Source of the DNA: Muricea muricata
Taxonomy: Eukaryota; Cnidaria; Anthozoa; Malacalcyonacea; Plexauridae
NCBI GenBank assembly: GCA_963855995.1
Contig: OY979716.1
Coordinates: forward strand, 37,535,624-37,599,623
Length of the DNA stretch: 64,000 nucleotides
Direction: 5' to 3'
Below are positions 42,062 through 53,358 of the stretch, piece by piece. Each line of letters begins with the position of its first letter. Positions within the stretch are counted from its first letter, which is position 1. The notes under the pieces are model-generated. The model worked only from the letters and a program-made list of their open reading frames with translations, did not search any database and was not told where the DNA came from. The translations under genes were made by a program, and so were the position numbers.

Positions 42062-43685
42062 ATATCTGTGCTCCAAGCAGGAGGGATGATATGCTAATTT
42101 TATATTATATATTGTGTGAATAATCAAGTGGATAAATCAGAACATGGGGAAAAATATGACTGTTCTCATGTCAAGGAGGGAGGGGAGCTTATGATAACAG
42201 TAAATAAAAGCTAACAATGGTTTGAGAACCTGCACAATGATATTTTATGAGTGTGCATTTTCCTTTAAGAACAAATTCAACTTGTATGACATACAAATGA
42301 AAGCCTATTAAATAAGCAAAGTTCAAAAGTACGAAATAAAGAACTCAAGGTGAGCAAAAATATAAAAAGGGCTATTTCCATTGCATTTTTAATGACTATT
42401 AACTAATATGCTAGACATTGGCTACTTGTGAATGTTCATATTTCATCATGAAACTGCTATCTTGATTAATTAAACAGCTTCTTCAGCTACAAAAATAGGG
42501 AAAATGCATTAAAAAAGAGCACTGTAATAGTGAATGCAAGGCGAGAGCTGTAAACGTCAGGGGCAAGATGTCTTCAAAATTGCTTAAAATATTCGATCGT
42601 TTGTCAGTTTTTAACAGTATATTCTTTTAAAAGCTTCATGATGATAGTAATAAATATAGGCAATTGTCTGTATCGAGTTTTGCCCGTCTAGGCTCAGTAA
42701 AGAGAAAATGGTGATGTTTCGATGTTTATATTCCATATTTGTTGTGAGCAATTTGAGAATTTACACGTGTAGAACTTCATCACTCCTTTGACTACGTTTA
42801 GTTATTTTCGAGCCGACCAAGCAGTTCTCATAAGTCCATTCACTTACCAAAACGTTTAGTCCAATGCATATTCGTTAAATTGTACGAAAATAGCAAATCG
42901 TTCAGATAGTTTTGTTAAAATCACTGTTTATATGATAAAAATTCGATAAACTCCTATTACTTTCTGATAAAAGTTGTTTGGCACTGGCTAGGAAATCACG
43001 TGACCTAATTTGCCGTTCGCAGCCAGTGCGTGACCTAAAATCCCGCGAGTTTCCAAATGCAACAACAACCTCTTGTCCGAGTACTTTCTATGTAAACCAA
43101 AGAAAGCATTGCTTTCCACATATATTACATCACACTCCAACCTCCGAAAACATATAAAGGTATATTTACAAGTAATAAAATAATTAAGACCAATATTTCA
43201 ATATCTAGTTATTTACTTTGGTTATTTACTTGTATCATGTAGCTATATAAGAAAAACACTTGTAGGGAGGCGAGTCCAGGATTAGACGCACTGAGGGTGG
43301 CTGAAAGTTTCCTGAGAATTGTACTTTATACAGTATATATTTCGCGTTTCGATAACAAACATTTTAGAGGCCAACATAATATAGAACCAAACTACATGCA
43401 AGCTGAAAATGTACAATATTACCTTATTCTTGACGAGCAAATGCATGCCTTTGTACCAAAACATTGCCAAAATTCATTATATAAACCAAATAAACCCGAC
43501 TGCAAAGAACAAATTTCGATCGCAATGTTTTCACATAAAACATATATGTCACATCAGCAGGTGGGCTTGACTTTGGACGCACCTCCTCTTAGCCAATAGG
43601 AAAGCGGCTAATACGCTAGGTATGAGATAAATCCAATTATTTTTTTTCTGTTGTTAACAGTTTTGTATATACTTTTTTTGGTTAA
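42062..43685. other. Gene-free AT-rich stretch
   Basis: No gene supported. A CACTGGCT/AGCCAGTG inverted pair with a CACGTG word between lies around 42980-43030. Small frames at 43282-43599 have no domain. Confidence 0.5.
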
Positions 43686-44293
43686 TAGCGTGTGCACCCA
43701 GAGAAGTTGTATAAGTTTGATGAGCTAACTACCACTCGAGCATTGAAGAGATCTGTTGATGCCAATGCAGACCAACCTCATGGTTCAAATAAACAACCTA
43801 AGCAAGCCACTCTTTCCTGGTCAAAAGGTAGTGCGAAACATCCTCTACTTTCCAGGTAAAACCTTGGTAGACTTACATTAAATATGGTTACCGAATCCTT
43901 GCTTCCTATATTATTTGTCGAGAAGCCATCATTCGAAGAACTGTTACATGCCTGTCAGCCTGGAGTTGAATTACCAACCAGGTATTCCACCACCAAGGGC
44001 TTGGAAGAGAGGCAAGGGGCTTTAATGGCTGCTGTCAAGGATGCAATGGCAAAGGTTGAGTAGATCGCCACCACAACTGATTGTTGGTCTGCACATTGCC
44101 GATCCTATCTGGGTGTAACAGCTCATTGGCTTTCAGCTGATTCTTTTAAAAGGGAAAGTGCAGCTTTAGCATGTCAAAGAGTTATGGGAAGTCATACTTA
44201 CGACCGCATTGCTACACATCTTAAAACCATACACAGTGTTTATGGTATCAACAGCAAAGTGGTCAATGGCTCCAATTTTATAAAGGCATTTGC
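43686..44293 (+). pseudogene. hAT transposase (ZBED-like), N-terminal part, broken
   Basis: Frames on the plus strand give HPEKLYKFDELTTTRALKR, KQPKQATLSWSKG, PTRYSTTKGLEER, TTDCWSAHCRSYLGVTAHWL, RESAALACQRVMGSHTYDRI and NGSNFIKAF. TTDCWS..YLGVTAHW is the first catalytic block of hAT transposases and NGSNFIKAF the DNASN-like second one. A TAG stop at 44061-44063 and a TAA near 43858 interrupt it. After 44293 the sequence is unrelated, so the C-terminal half is lost. It differs from the other two hAT copies in the window. Confidence 0.8.
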
Positions 44294-45338
44294 TGTTTTT
44301 GCCCCGCCACACGCTTGGCATTTTTTCTTCAGAAACGTCCAGTTCGTTTTACCGCCAATTTTTTTCGGCTGCGCATCATTTCGTCAAAAGTTGGTGACGA
44401 GTTTGGTTTTTTTAAAATTTGCTTCACTTTCCTGCTAAATAAAATCATCAAAGAGTTCCGTCACTATAAGGATAAATGCTTGATAGATAGCGTAATTCAT
44501 GAACTTCAAGATGATACCAATATTGCCATGGTTACGCATTATGTTTTGATGTTAGCAAGTTTCCTCTTCAAGGCATTTTAGCAAAATGGCGACTTTTGTC
44601 TCAGTTCCCAAAAGTGCAACAACTTTTGCTTGTATAGGTTTCTTTGTTAAGAACCATTTTGTAATGCTTTTTCGAGTCTGCACTAGATACGATACCTGTT
44701 AAAAATCGTATGTTTTTTGCTTTTTGTTTTTCGGTCCATAAAGAGAAATATTTAGGTTTTTCTGACAGATGTCAAAAAGGCAAAAAATCACAAATGCTGA
44801 AAACGCGAGCGAACACTTTACAAAATGTAGCATGGCTTGTGTGCAAGAAAAGGAACTTAAAAGGCATAAAAACAACACATATAGGTGAAACATTTTATTT
44901 GTAAACTCTGACTTATAATTCAGTATTTTTGTTCTTTTTTTATGCCAAATTTTGAGCTGCTGCCTAACTTTATTTGTTAAGTATTTATTATATTATTTAA
45001 ATAAAATGTGCATGAAAGCTCCAAAAATGTATATTTTGCATGTTACATAACATTATGCCATTTAGGCATTTAACAATGAGTTCATTTTATTATATACTGA
45101 GTGTCAAAGTTCAATTATTCCTGTTTCTTATTGGTTAAGAGCGTATCACGTGATAGTGGAGAAATTCTACTGTCTCCCTGGCAACGTAGCTAAGCGGTGG
45201 ACATTACTTTTATTCACCGGTAAATAACAAATCCACAGAGCCTCACGGAGCCATGTCAGGTAAAAGGTAATCCTTTTTACACATGTTTCATTGATTTGTG
45301 GTACTTTTCTTCTCTTTTGACACTCAGTATATAATAAA
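44294..45338. other. Gene-free stretch
   Basis: No gene supported. The overlapping frames at 44184-44581 run out of the hAT remnant into unrelated sequence. Confidence 0.5.
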
Positions 45339-45482
45339 ATACTTATTGACTGAGACCTCGGGAAAGCAGTATGTTTTGTGGACCCTCGACTGTCGATGTT
45401 TCCCTCGGCTTCGCCTCGGGAAATCGACAGTCTCTGGTCCACAAAACATACTGTTTCCCTTGGTCTCAGTCAATAAGTGTTA
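45339..45482. mobile_element. 144-bp foldback element (MITE)
   Basis: ACTTATTGACTGAGACC pairs with GGTCTCAGTCAATAAGT, and AGTATGTTTTGTGGACC with GGTCCACAAAACATACT. The centre is CCCTCGGCTTCGCCTCGGG. Arms are about 66 bp with few mismatches. Confidence 0.88.
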
Positions 45483-45489
45483 AATGTTT

Positions 45490-46090
45490 TTGATGTTTAC
45501 AAAATGTTGGCTAGGCTTTTGATACATTGACAAGCTTTGAATTAGATATTTGATGTGTTGATAAGGTGTCAGGTAAATATTTGGCATGTTTATAGAATGT
45601 GTTGGTAAGGATTTTGATTAGTTGACAAGTTTTCAACTAGACTTTTGATATGTGGACAAGCTTTGAAATGGACTTTTGACATGTTGATACACTCTTAGTT
45701 AAACACCTGGATGTTGACAACATGTTGGTTAGGCGTTTAACTTGTCGACAACATGTCGGTTAGGCATTTGGCTTGTTGACAACATGTCAGTTAAGCGTTT
45801 AGCTTGGTGACAAGATGTCGGTTTGGCTTTTGGCTTGTTGAGAGCACGTCAGTTAAGCTTTTGGCTTGTTGACAACATGTCGGCTAAGCTTTTGGCTTGT
45901 TGACAACATATCGGTTAAGCTTTTGGCTTGTTGACAACATGTCGGTTAGACTTTGACCTGCACATGCCCACAAGTTGTCAGTTAGACTTTCAACATGCTG
46001 ACAAAATACTTCCAGAAAGCTTCAGGTGTCAGTTAGAACATTGGTATATAGGCAGGGTGTCTGATGAAGTTTTGGCAAATTGAGAAAGTG
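45490..46090. repeat. 31-bp minisatellite, decaying outward
   Basis: The best copies (45700-45960) repeat TTAAGCTTTTGGCTTGTTGA plus CAACATGTCGG with a period of about 31 bp. Copies toward both ends keep only TTGACA/ACATGT-like words with variable spacing. About eight good and perhaps ten poor copies. Confidence 0.9.
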
Positions 46091-47039
46091 TCAGTTGGAA
46101 TTTTACTAAATTTAAGTTAGAATTTAAGTTAAATTTTGTTCCTTTTTTGTCTTGCTATATTAACAATTATAGCAACGATCTTTACAGTAATCGACTTAAA
46201 AGTATTTCTGTGATCTGTATTTTCTGTGATATCCAATTTGAAATCCTTTCTCTGAGTCAACTATTCAACAATAAACATGTCAATTTAACAATTTTTATAA
46301 AGAAAGTTGTTATAAATATTATAGATAAAGACTAAAATGCCGCACTCGGCTATGACTGTTGACGTTCTAACAAAACAAGTAAATCACTCATAAAAACAAC
46401 AAAAATTAAAAATTAGACTAAGCTATTAAGTAGTATGAAATGATGCAAAATCAATAAAGATGTATTCTGGTCGCATACCCCTATAAGTAAAATCATTAGC
46501 TATAGAATAGCGAATATATCCTTAGAATAGCTAATATTTTAAAGAAAGGTTATAACATTTTCACATAGTGATATAACACATGTAAATAATATAATATATA
46601 TATTATTCTTACACCAAGTACTACACATTTAGAATCAGTTTGTTTCTGGCACATGCGGGTGCTATTCGCTCTCTTGATGTAATATCGTTTCAAGTTATCA
46701 AATATATAAACATGCATTTTCGTTATCTGAGTCTTCTTTACTGGCGTTACACTCATTATTTTATATTGGGGAATTGACAGTGTAGCCATGATATAATAAT
46801 TTTGTTCATTAAAATACGAGCAAGGTAACAAATTTACCAGCAACTTTGTGTATTAGTTGTGCAACAGAAATGAGAATGATCTTCGGTTGGGTTTTGTTGA
46901 ATAATTTGTTCAGATTACGGGATTTCTACCTTCCATCCGGTAGATCGGGAGATTCCTCTCGAATCCGGCAGGCTCACTGACGTATGTATATTGGTCATAT
47001 GTATATTGAATATAAATGTAGACATCTTAAAATTCAAAA
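46091..47039. other. Gene-free AT-rich stretch
   Basis: No gene supported. The left end of the PIF/Harbinger element should lie near 46850-47030 but no matching terminal repeat was found. Confidence 0.5.
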
Positions 47040-48033
47040 GGTCTACCCAGGCTGCCCTCAAACAGGGAAAGAAGCAAAAACAAAATTTCACCTCTGTAGA
47101 ATGTGCTGTTAGTTGACTTAGTGGAAAAAAATATGGACACATTACGTGGACAATTTTCCAGCTCCATAACGAATGCAAAGAAGCAAGAGTTGTGGAAAAC
47201 CATTCCTCCCCGTATCAACAAACTTGGATACGAGAAACGAACACCCAGCGAAATTCGCGATAAATGGCAAATTATGACGCAAATTGCTAAAAAACCAACT
47301 TGGGGATAATGCATTCTCAAAGAAAAATTGGTAGAGGTTCACCAGTCAAACTGCCATCTACTACATCAGAAAAAATTGTAAATCTTTTAGGCGACAAACC
47401 TTCTTTTTCTGGAATTCCAGGAGGCTTAGAGTCTGGTGTATCCTCTTGTTCTGAGGTAGGCTTGTGATGTTTCATTGTACATTTAGCCATTAAATTGAAT
47501 AGGTTACTGTAGTTTGACCAATGGTGTCTGCTTACAAGACTCATTTTAACAAATATTTTGTCTTTTTATACCGCAAATATGAAATTTTAATTTTCCTGCC
47601 AAATAAATCTCTACATTAGTTTTGAATAGGAAACAATAATATTTTATTAATTTATGATGGCCAACCCACCCCAGAAAAGACAGAAATTTCAGCAAATTCT
47701 CTATTTCAGGCCTTAGCGGTCGGAACTAAAGTTTACTAAACATTAATTCTCCCTTTAACAAAGGAAAAATGTATTTTGGCGAGCGAAATACATTACACGA
47801 AATACAATACAATTTTTGGTTTCAAACTATAATACTTCTAACGTGTTAATTATTTATGTACATATTTAAATCATGTTAATACTTTTCAAAACGTTCTCAT
47901 ATAAAAACTATTCCTATACTTTCTATTTAATATAGAATCCTTTAATATGTCATATAATACTTCTGGAGATGATGACAGTGAAGAGAAAGATGACAATGTT
48001 GATACAGTGGTTGTGGATATAATTCTTGGTAAG
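47040..48033 (+). pseudogene. PIF/Harbinger Myb/SANT-like DNA-binding protein gene
   Basis: The first exon reads KKQKQNFTSVECAV, then after a frame change LLVDLVEKNMDTLRGQFSSS, NAKKQELWKTIPPRIN and KRTPSEIRDKWQIMTQIAKK, a trihelix Myb/SANT domain. After a further frame change it reads SPVKLPSTTSEKIVNLLGD and SFSGIPGGLESG up to a donor (CTGAG/GTAGGC near 47457). A small acidic exon follows (about 47938-48033, SYNTSGDDDSEEKDDN), ending at GTAAGA. Such Myb-like proteins are the second protein of Harbinger transposons, helping bring the transposase to the nucleus and DNA ends. It converges with the transposase gene. Two frame changes make it a pseudogene. Confidence 0.78.
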
Positions 48034-48386
48034 ACACATTGGACATTATATAATATTTTACAATTGACTATTGTATGTAATAGGTAAGTAGTAAATAATA
48101 TTTTATTGAATTTTAAATGTAACAATAGGCAAGTTCCTAGGAAATTAGTTGTAAATTTGATCCACATGCAAACAAAAGTCAGTCAAATTTTAGTGTACAT
48201 TGGGGTGCAATTAAGGTTAGAACTACCTGAAAAAATTTAATATCATCCTCTATGTTATCTCACATTGTGGTGGTCCTACTTTGATCATATATCTTACTGG
48301 CAAATCAGGAAAATATCTGTATGATTACAAAATAGCAATAAAAATTTGAACAAAGTCAATGTATGCAAACAGACTGTATCACATCT

Positions 48387-49880
48387 TTAAACTGATGTAT
48401 AAAATGTTATGCAAAATATGTTTGTGCTATATAAGTCCCTAGCTGTTACCCCATCATGCTCTACTTCCACAAAATGGCCTTGTTCATCTTCCAGCTCTAC
48501 AAAATCAAATTCATCTTCTTGAGGCATAGGTTCGTGTCTGTCTTGTGCAATATTGTGCAAAACAGCACATGCCATGGCAATGGTACAAACTCTGTCTGGT
48601 TTCATCCTGACCAAAATTACAAATATAACTCAATTTAGTTATCAATAACTTTAAATGCTTAACCTGGGGAGAGCACAGGTGTTAAATCTAAGCTAAATCT
48701 AAATGACACTTACCATCTTCTTAGGCTTTTCAATCTGCCTAAAAAATTTTTGAGCCTACCTTATCTCTGAATGTAACACATGAAATTGTCTCTTCCAAAC
48801 ACCAATGACACGTTCAACAAGACTTGTGGGCCCTGTTAAATCATCTGGCACGGTAGAACAGGGTCCATATAGGGTGTCAGCAGGTATGATCTAAGGGCAT
48901 ACCCACTATCGCCAAGTGATACTCCATCCTCAGTATTATGAGGACCCTTTTCTAGTTCTCTGCCAAGTGCAGAAGAACCGAAAATAAATGAATCATGGCA
49001 CGATCATGGCCACTTTGCAACCACATTTCAAAATTTCCCTGTGTAAATGTATTAATGATTATTTGTAACAGTTATGTTATCATTGAGCAATTGTGTTTGA
49101 TTTTGATTAAATTGTTTTTAACTGATGGCAAATTTACCTAATTAATTTGTTAATTAGTTATATACCTGAACATAGTGAAGAGGCATCTCCCACCCACTAG
49201 GGGTTGACTGCTCCTATTTAACATAAGAATCATTTACAGACATGTTTACATGATTCTCTTGTTGTGCTATGTCCTAGGAATCTTGCAAAGCGGTGAGGAT
49301 GTTTAGCTATAAGCCCCTCACTAGTGCTCAACTCCCCCACCTGTTTGTTTGACGCTGGCTAAACCGTTGAATGGTACACTGCTTCATATAATTTTACAGT
49401 TTTACAGACGACAGATCACTTGCACATTTATGCTGTGGAAATTTTTCCATTTTACTTAGTTTGGTTCATTTTGGCTTGGTGCCTGTAACCGGATGTGCGT
49501 GCCGTCAATACATCCAATTCCGCAGGGAAAACCCGCAATATCATACATTTCCGCACATATATCATGTTTTTGTCCTTCATTCTTGTTGGGAACTTAATCC
49601 ATTGTTCATGTTTATTTGCCAAAGCAAGTGACACTTTTCGAACAATTCTCAACACAGTAGCCTTGTCATAGCCATGGGTATCACCCTATTACTTGAAGGA
49701 AGCTCCCAGAAACAAAAAAATCTAAGTGCAATAAGCAACTGTTGCTCGGTAGAAATGGCATGATAAGTCGCGCTGTAAAAAGCAAGGATTCTCAGCCAAA
49801 CCGAAATCGATGTAGTAGCTCTTTGTCTGAGAAATTTTGCCAGGGAAGATGACAGTTAAAAACTCTAGGTGAGCGTTGCC
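48387..49880 (-). pseudogene. PIF/Harbinger transposase (HARBI1-like)
   Basis: Pieces on the minus strand follow HARBI1 order: FSDKELLHRFRFG (stop after), [49 protein letters not shown], [17 protein letters not shown] block spread over two frames, FHSINVQVICRL, DSFIFGSSALGRELEKG, VSLGDSGYALRSYLL, LTGPTSLVERVIGVWKRQF, then the frame 48387-48614 with MKPDRVCTIAMACAVLHNIA. The DDE residues would be in the GTH, DSFIF and VERVIG regions. At least five frameshifts or stops. With the Myb-like gene at 47040-48033 it forms a convergent Harbinger pair. Confidence 0.82.
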
Positions 49881-50017
49881 TTTCGATATTATCTCGCTCA
49901 TACAAATTGATAAAATGTAAAGCCGACATTTTTAATCACTTTTTGGGATGTAAACAACACCCTAGAGCATTGTTAACTTTAACTACGTTTTAACGATGAT
50001 CAACGCTAACTTACTTT

Positions 50018-50117
50018 TTTATACAACCAACTTAACTATGTGATTAAAAGTTAACCACTATTTAACTACAACATAGTGATTAAAAAAGTGATTAAGGGTT
50101 TTATACAACCAGCCCCA
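50018..50117 (-). repeat. Probable PIF/Harbinger terminal region
   Basis: The stretch carries TTTTATACAACCA twice (about 50018 and 50097) and GTGATTAAAA-like words in both orientations. It ends at CAGCCCC, which read inward on the other strand gives GGGGCTGGTTGTATAAAA. This is the expected place and look of a Harbinger terminus, 240 bp upstream of the transposase; the matching left end was not found. Confidence 0.45.
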
Positions 50118-50339
50118 GGAATGTTTTGATCGACATAAGCAAAACGTAGGGCAGGGTTTGTTGTTTGTGCTTTGTTGGTCAAGTGTTGTCATTGTAAGTG
50201 TGTTGTTAAACAGGGTAGGCTGAGGCCTGATTTGCATCACTGTGGGCAAACGAAATGTCCAACATGAAACCAATACGCCGACACCAAGTACCATCGATGT
50301 TACATACAACCTGTATAGAAACGAAGCACCATCGAAGAC
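50118..50339. other. Spacer before the Polinton polymerase
   Basis: No gene; possibly further upstream polymerase sequence too decayed to read. Confidence 0.3.
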
Positions 50340-51895
50340 GTGAGTTTGCTCGACGATGAAGCCAACGATGTGGAAGAGGACGTAGCGGAAGGCGGGTACA
50401 ACGAGTTGTTTCTTTTCAACTTTGAGTGTTGCCAGGAAAACGGTGCACACGAACCCAACTTGTGCATGATACAGAACGAGGCTTGTGACGAGTGGGTCTT
50501 CCAGGGAAATAATACGCGAAATGAATTTTGCGAATGGTTATTCACGAAAGAACATGCAAACTGTATCATAGTGGCTCACAATTTCCAAGGATACGATTGT
50601 TATTTCATTCAGCAGTACTTGCACAAAAACAGTCTTGTTCCTGTGTGGTGTAAAGATCCTCACATTGTCCATACCCATGTTCAAGATCAAATTCATCGAC
50701 TCGCTGAGTTTCATTCTGATGAAACTGGCAAACTTTCCGAAAACCTTTGGTATTGACGAACTGGCAACAGGTTACTTTCCCCATTTGCTCAAGGAAAAGG
50801 GGAATGAGTACTACCTTGGACCTATACCACCGAGCCCCTATTGCAACCCGAATGAAATGAGTCAAAAGGAAAAAGAAAAATTTTGGAATGGCATAAGGGT
50901 TTGAAAGAGAACAATTACGTCTTCAACTTTCAGCAAGAAATCCTCACCTATTGTCGCTCCGATGTTCATATTTTCTGTCGTTGCTATCTTGAATTTTGCA
51001 AGTTGTTCTGTGACGTCAAGAGTTGTCTTACCATTGCACCTGCATGTAACCTCATCTTTCGAACAAATTTCCTCCAGGAAAATAGCATAGCCATCCTACC
51101 ATCCCATGGCTACCATCCAAAAATCGAGCAATCCAATATGGCATTGAGATGGCTGTCCTACATTGCTGAAAAGAATGACATCTATATTCAGCATAAACGA
51201 AATGGCAGAAAAAAGAGTGTTGGTCGATGTTCTTTAGATGATTATCACAACGAAACCAGCACAGCACATGAATTCTATGGATGTTTCTGGCATGGTAACT
51301 TCTCCCTCAATAAAGTCAATCAAGTGTGACAAATACTGAATTGTTCTATTTTTTACACTCAATTTCTTCACAGGATGCTTAAAGTGTTATGCACGAAACA
51401 GGGAGAATGCAGTGCGTCATCAAACCATGCACGACCTACACCAGGCTACGATGCAAAAGACTTTAGCCCTGAAAGAGCGAGGATTCAACGTGGGTGTACT
51501 AAAATGATGCAGACAGTGGTTGGTCATCCACGCATCATTACCAAGAACTTTGATAATATTTCTTCCTATTTCGGCCTCGTCAAGTGCACGGTGTTACCTC
51601 CTCGACGTTTGTTTCACCCTGTCCTTCCCTACCGTACCCAAGGTAAATTGATATTCCCTCTATGCAAGACCTGTGCTGATACGTGTAACCAAACTCCCTG
51701 CACTCACACCAACAGCGAAAGAGCCATGCAAGGGACATGGTGCAGCATTAGCATTGCCGTTGCTATCCCATTCAAGATCACAAAGGATGCGATGTCAAAA
51801 AACATTGAAACGAAACGCATGGATAAGGACTACCGTATTGTTTATGACAAACGTGTTATTGTGGATGAACACAAAACATTACCCTATGGGTATTA
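50340..51895 (+). pseudogene. Polinton/Maverick DNA polymerase type B, N-terminal half
   Basis: Four overlapping frames follow the order of protein-primed family B polymerases of Polintons. Exonuclease part: LFNFECCQENGAHEPNLC (motif I), IIVAHNFQGYDCYFIQQYL (motif II), KIKFIDSLSFILMKLANFPK, then FQQEILTYCRSDVHIF (motif III, YCRSD). Next come TIAPACNLIF, GYHPKIEQSNMALRWLSY and HEFYGCFWHG, then LKCYARNRENAV, and finally SSYFGLVKCTVLPPRRLFHP and LCKTCADTCNQTPCTH. Motif I normally has DFE; here Asp is Asn. Frame changes lie near 50640, 50885, 51320 and 51505. The frame ends at 51895 without the palm motifs, so the polymerase active site is missing. Confidence 0.88.
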
Positions 51896-52041
51896 AATTA
51901 TTTGCGGAACTGTTATTTAACACAACTGAGACTCTATTATGCTGTTATTTAACACAGCTGAGACTATGTAAATGTTTTTAGAATATAATGTTTTCAATAG
52001 TAGCTTTGTGGTGTGAACATCTCTCTTTAAAAGTCTTCAAG

Positions 52042-52365
52042 TTAAAAATAATGGTCCAGGCTCACTCCTGTTTGTTTCTCAAGCCATTTGATTTGTTTCG
52101 CGTTTTTTTCCCCTAGTTCCCACATCATCATTTTTTTGGCGTTCATGTGGTAAGTAAAATTATTCCCTTGCAAAGTTTTAGGCACTGATAGTCCATTTAA
52201 TATTTCCAGCATGATTTGTGTGAGCAAAATCGATTGCAGTGTTGAATTATGAACAAGTGTCTCGGGTATTATATCTGTTTCCACGAGACACCGTATTAAG
52301 CCCAATAGATCTTCTTTTCGCGATTTATTTGACAGCCAGGCAGTAACGGTATCTCTCCATGACAT
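52042..52365 (-). CDS. Unrecognised Polinton-associated protein 1
   Basis: 107 codons, starting at an ATG with MSWRDTVTAWLSNKSRKEDL and containing a hydrophobic helix (STLQSILLTQIMLEILNG) and ending in GVSLDHYF. No family recognised. Its place between polymerase and integrase, on the opposite strand, is like other Polinton gene clusters. Open from start to stop. Whether it is still a gene or a chance survivor is unknown. Confidence 0.5.
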   Translation of the reverse strand: MSWRDTVTAWLSNKSRKEDLLGLIRCLVETDIIPETLVHNSTLQSILLTQIMLEILNGLSVPKTLQGNNFTYHMNAKKMMMWELGEKNAKQIKWLEKQTGVSLDHYF

Positions 52366-52419
52366 GTTTGCACTGTAAACTCTTGCTCAGACTGACGGAA
52401 AACACGTAAGCGTAATTAT

Positions 52420-52674
52420 TTATATATCGAATTTCATTGTGTTCAATTCCGTGACGTCATAGTTTTCTGAAATATAGCCGTGGTGACCGCATATGCACCA
52501 AACATTCCGGATCAACTTCTTATCGGTGTGTGTTTTTGGTAGTGAAACTCCTAACTCCTCTGTTGTCAGTTCGCATACGATTTTACAGTAGAAATTAGTA
52601 ACACCCATGGTTATGCAAAGCACTACTTCGTTCTTAGCCATAAACTCCACATTGACTGTCATCATTGTGTTCAA
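52420..52674 (-). CDS. Unrecognised Polinton-associated protein 2
   Basis: 84 codons, MNTMMTVNVEFMAKNEVVLC..., with alternating hydrophobic residues (VVLCITMGVTNFYCKIV) suggesting beta strands and a WCICGHHGY Cys/His group. No family recognised. Lies 55 bp upstream of the previous ORF on the same strand, so the two may be co-expressed. Confidence 0.45.
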   Translation of the reverse strand: MNTMMTVNVEFMAKNEVVLCITMGVTNFYCKIVCELTTEELGVSLPKTHTDKKLIRNVWCICGHHGYISENYDVTELNTMKFDI

Positions 52675-52809
52675 TCTATAGTATTTTCAAAATCTCTTGC
52701 TTCAACTTCTGTTCGTTTTCTATGCAAAAGACCGTTTTCCAATATTTGATGAGATGTTCACCATGAATACTTAAATCTGCCGCACTCAGAGTTTCCGTAA
52801 ACGTGTTCA

Positions 52810-53055
52810 TTACCGCTGTTTCCAAAGCACGTTACAATGCTGCATCAAAGTACTCGAGTCATTTAAACTTTCCCATGTACAAGCACGTGTGGTGCGTTTG
52901 AGAGAGATGGGGATGGTGCACCCTTCACATTTTTCGCGAACCAAACAATATATATGTCTTGCTATTTCCTTAGCGGAAACTTTTAAGAGTTTTCTCTTGA
53001 TACGTTTTCGATGATAACGTGCAATCATTTCCTTTTCATCAATATCTATCCTCAC
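52810..53055 (-). CDS. Unrecognised Polinton-associated Cys-containing protein
   Basis: 81 codons. A basic helical start (MIARYHRKRIKRKLLKV) is followed by YCLVREKCEGCTIPISLKRT and RACTWESLND. The CEGC..H/C pattern recalls a small Cys/His protein common in cnidarian Polintons whose role is unknown. It may be truncated at the C-terminus. Confidence 0.5.
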   Translation of the reverse strand: MRIDIDEKEMIARYHRKRIKRKLLKVSAKEIARHIYCLVREKCEGCTIPISLKRTTRACTWESLNDSSTLMQHCNVLWKQR

Positions 53056-53177
53056 CGTACGAGCGCTAGACTCTAAATGAAAATATTTGCAAGAACGTTC
53101 TTTTCAATTGAGAAGCGAAGCTGGTGACATAAACATGGGCTAAACCGGAAGTAAAAATCCAAAGACCAACAAAAACC

Positions 53178-53358
53178 ATAATAGACAGAAAATGTTTAGA
53201 ATGTGTAGGTCGAAACAATCTTAATGCAGAGGGACATTTACAAATAGGTTACAATAGTAAAACCATCAAAAACTACAACAAACCTGTCGAGACACACCCT
53301 GTTCAGTCACAAGAGAAACTGCCAAATGGTGAAGAATAAAACACCGTAGAATGAAAGC
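53178..53358 (+). other. Polinton coding scrap upstream of integrase
   Basis: A short plus frame reads DRKCLECVGRNNLNAEGHLQ and ends in KLPNGEE before a stop near 53339. It resembles the end of another small Polinton gene; not identified. Confidence 0.25.

Noticed and set aside
45490..46090. CRISPR-like array of regular repeats
   Set aside because: Direct tandem repeats without unique spacers, in animal DNA; a minisatellite.
46920..46990. Possible tRNA-derived SINE (TCGAATCC box)
   Set aside because: Only a weak B-box-like word; no A box, no tail and no tRNA fold.
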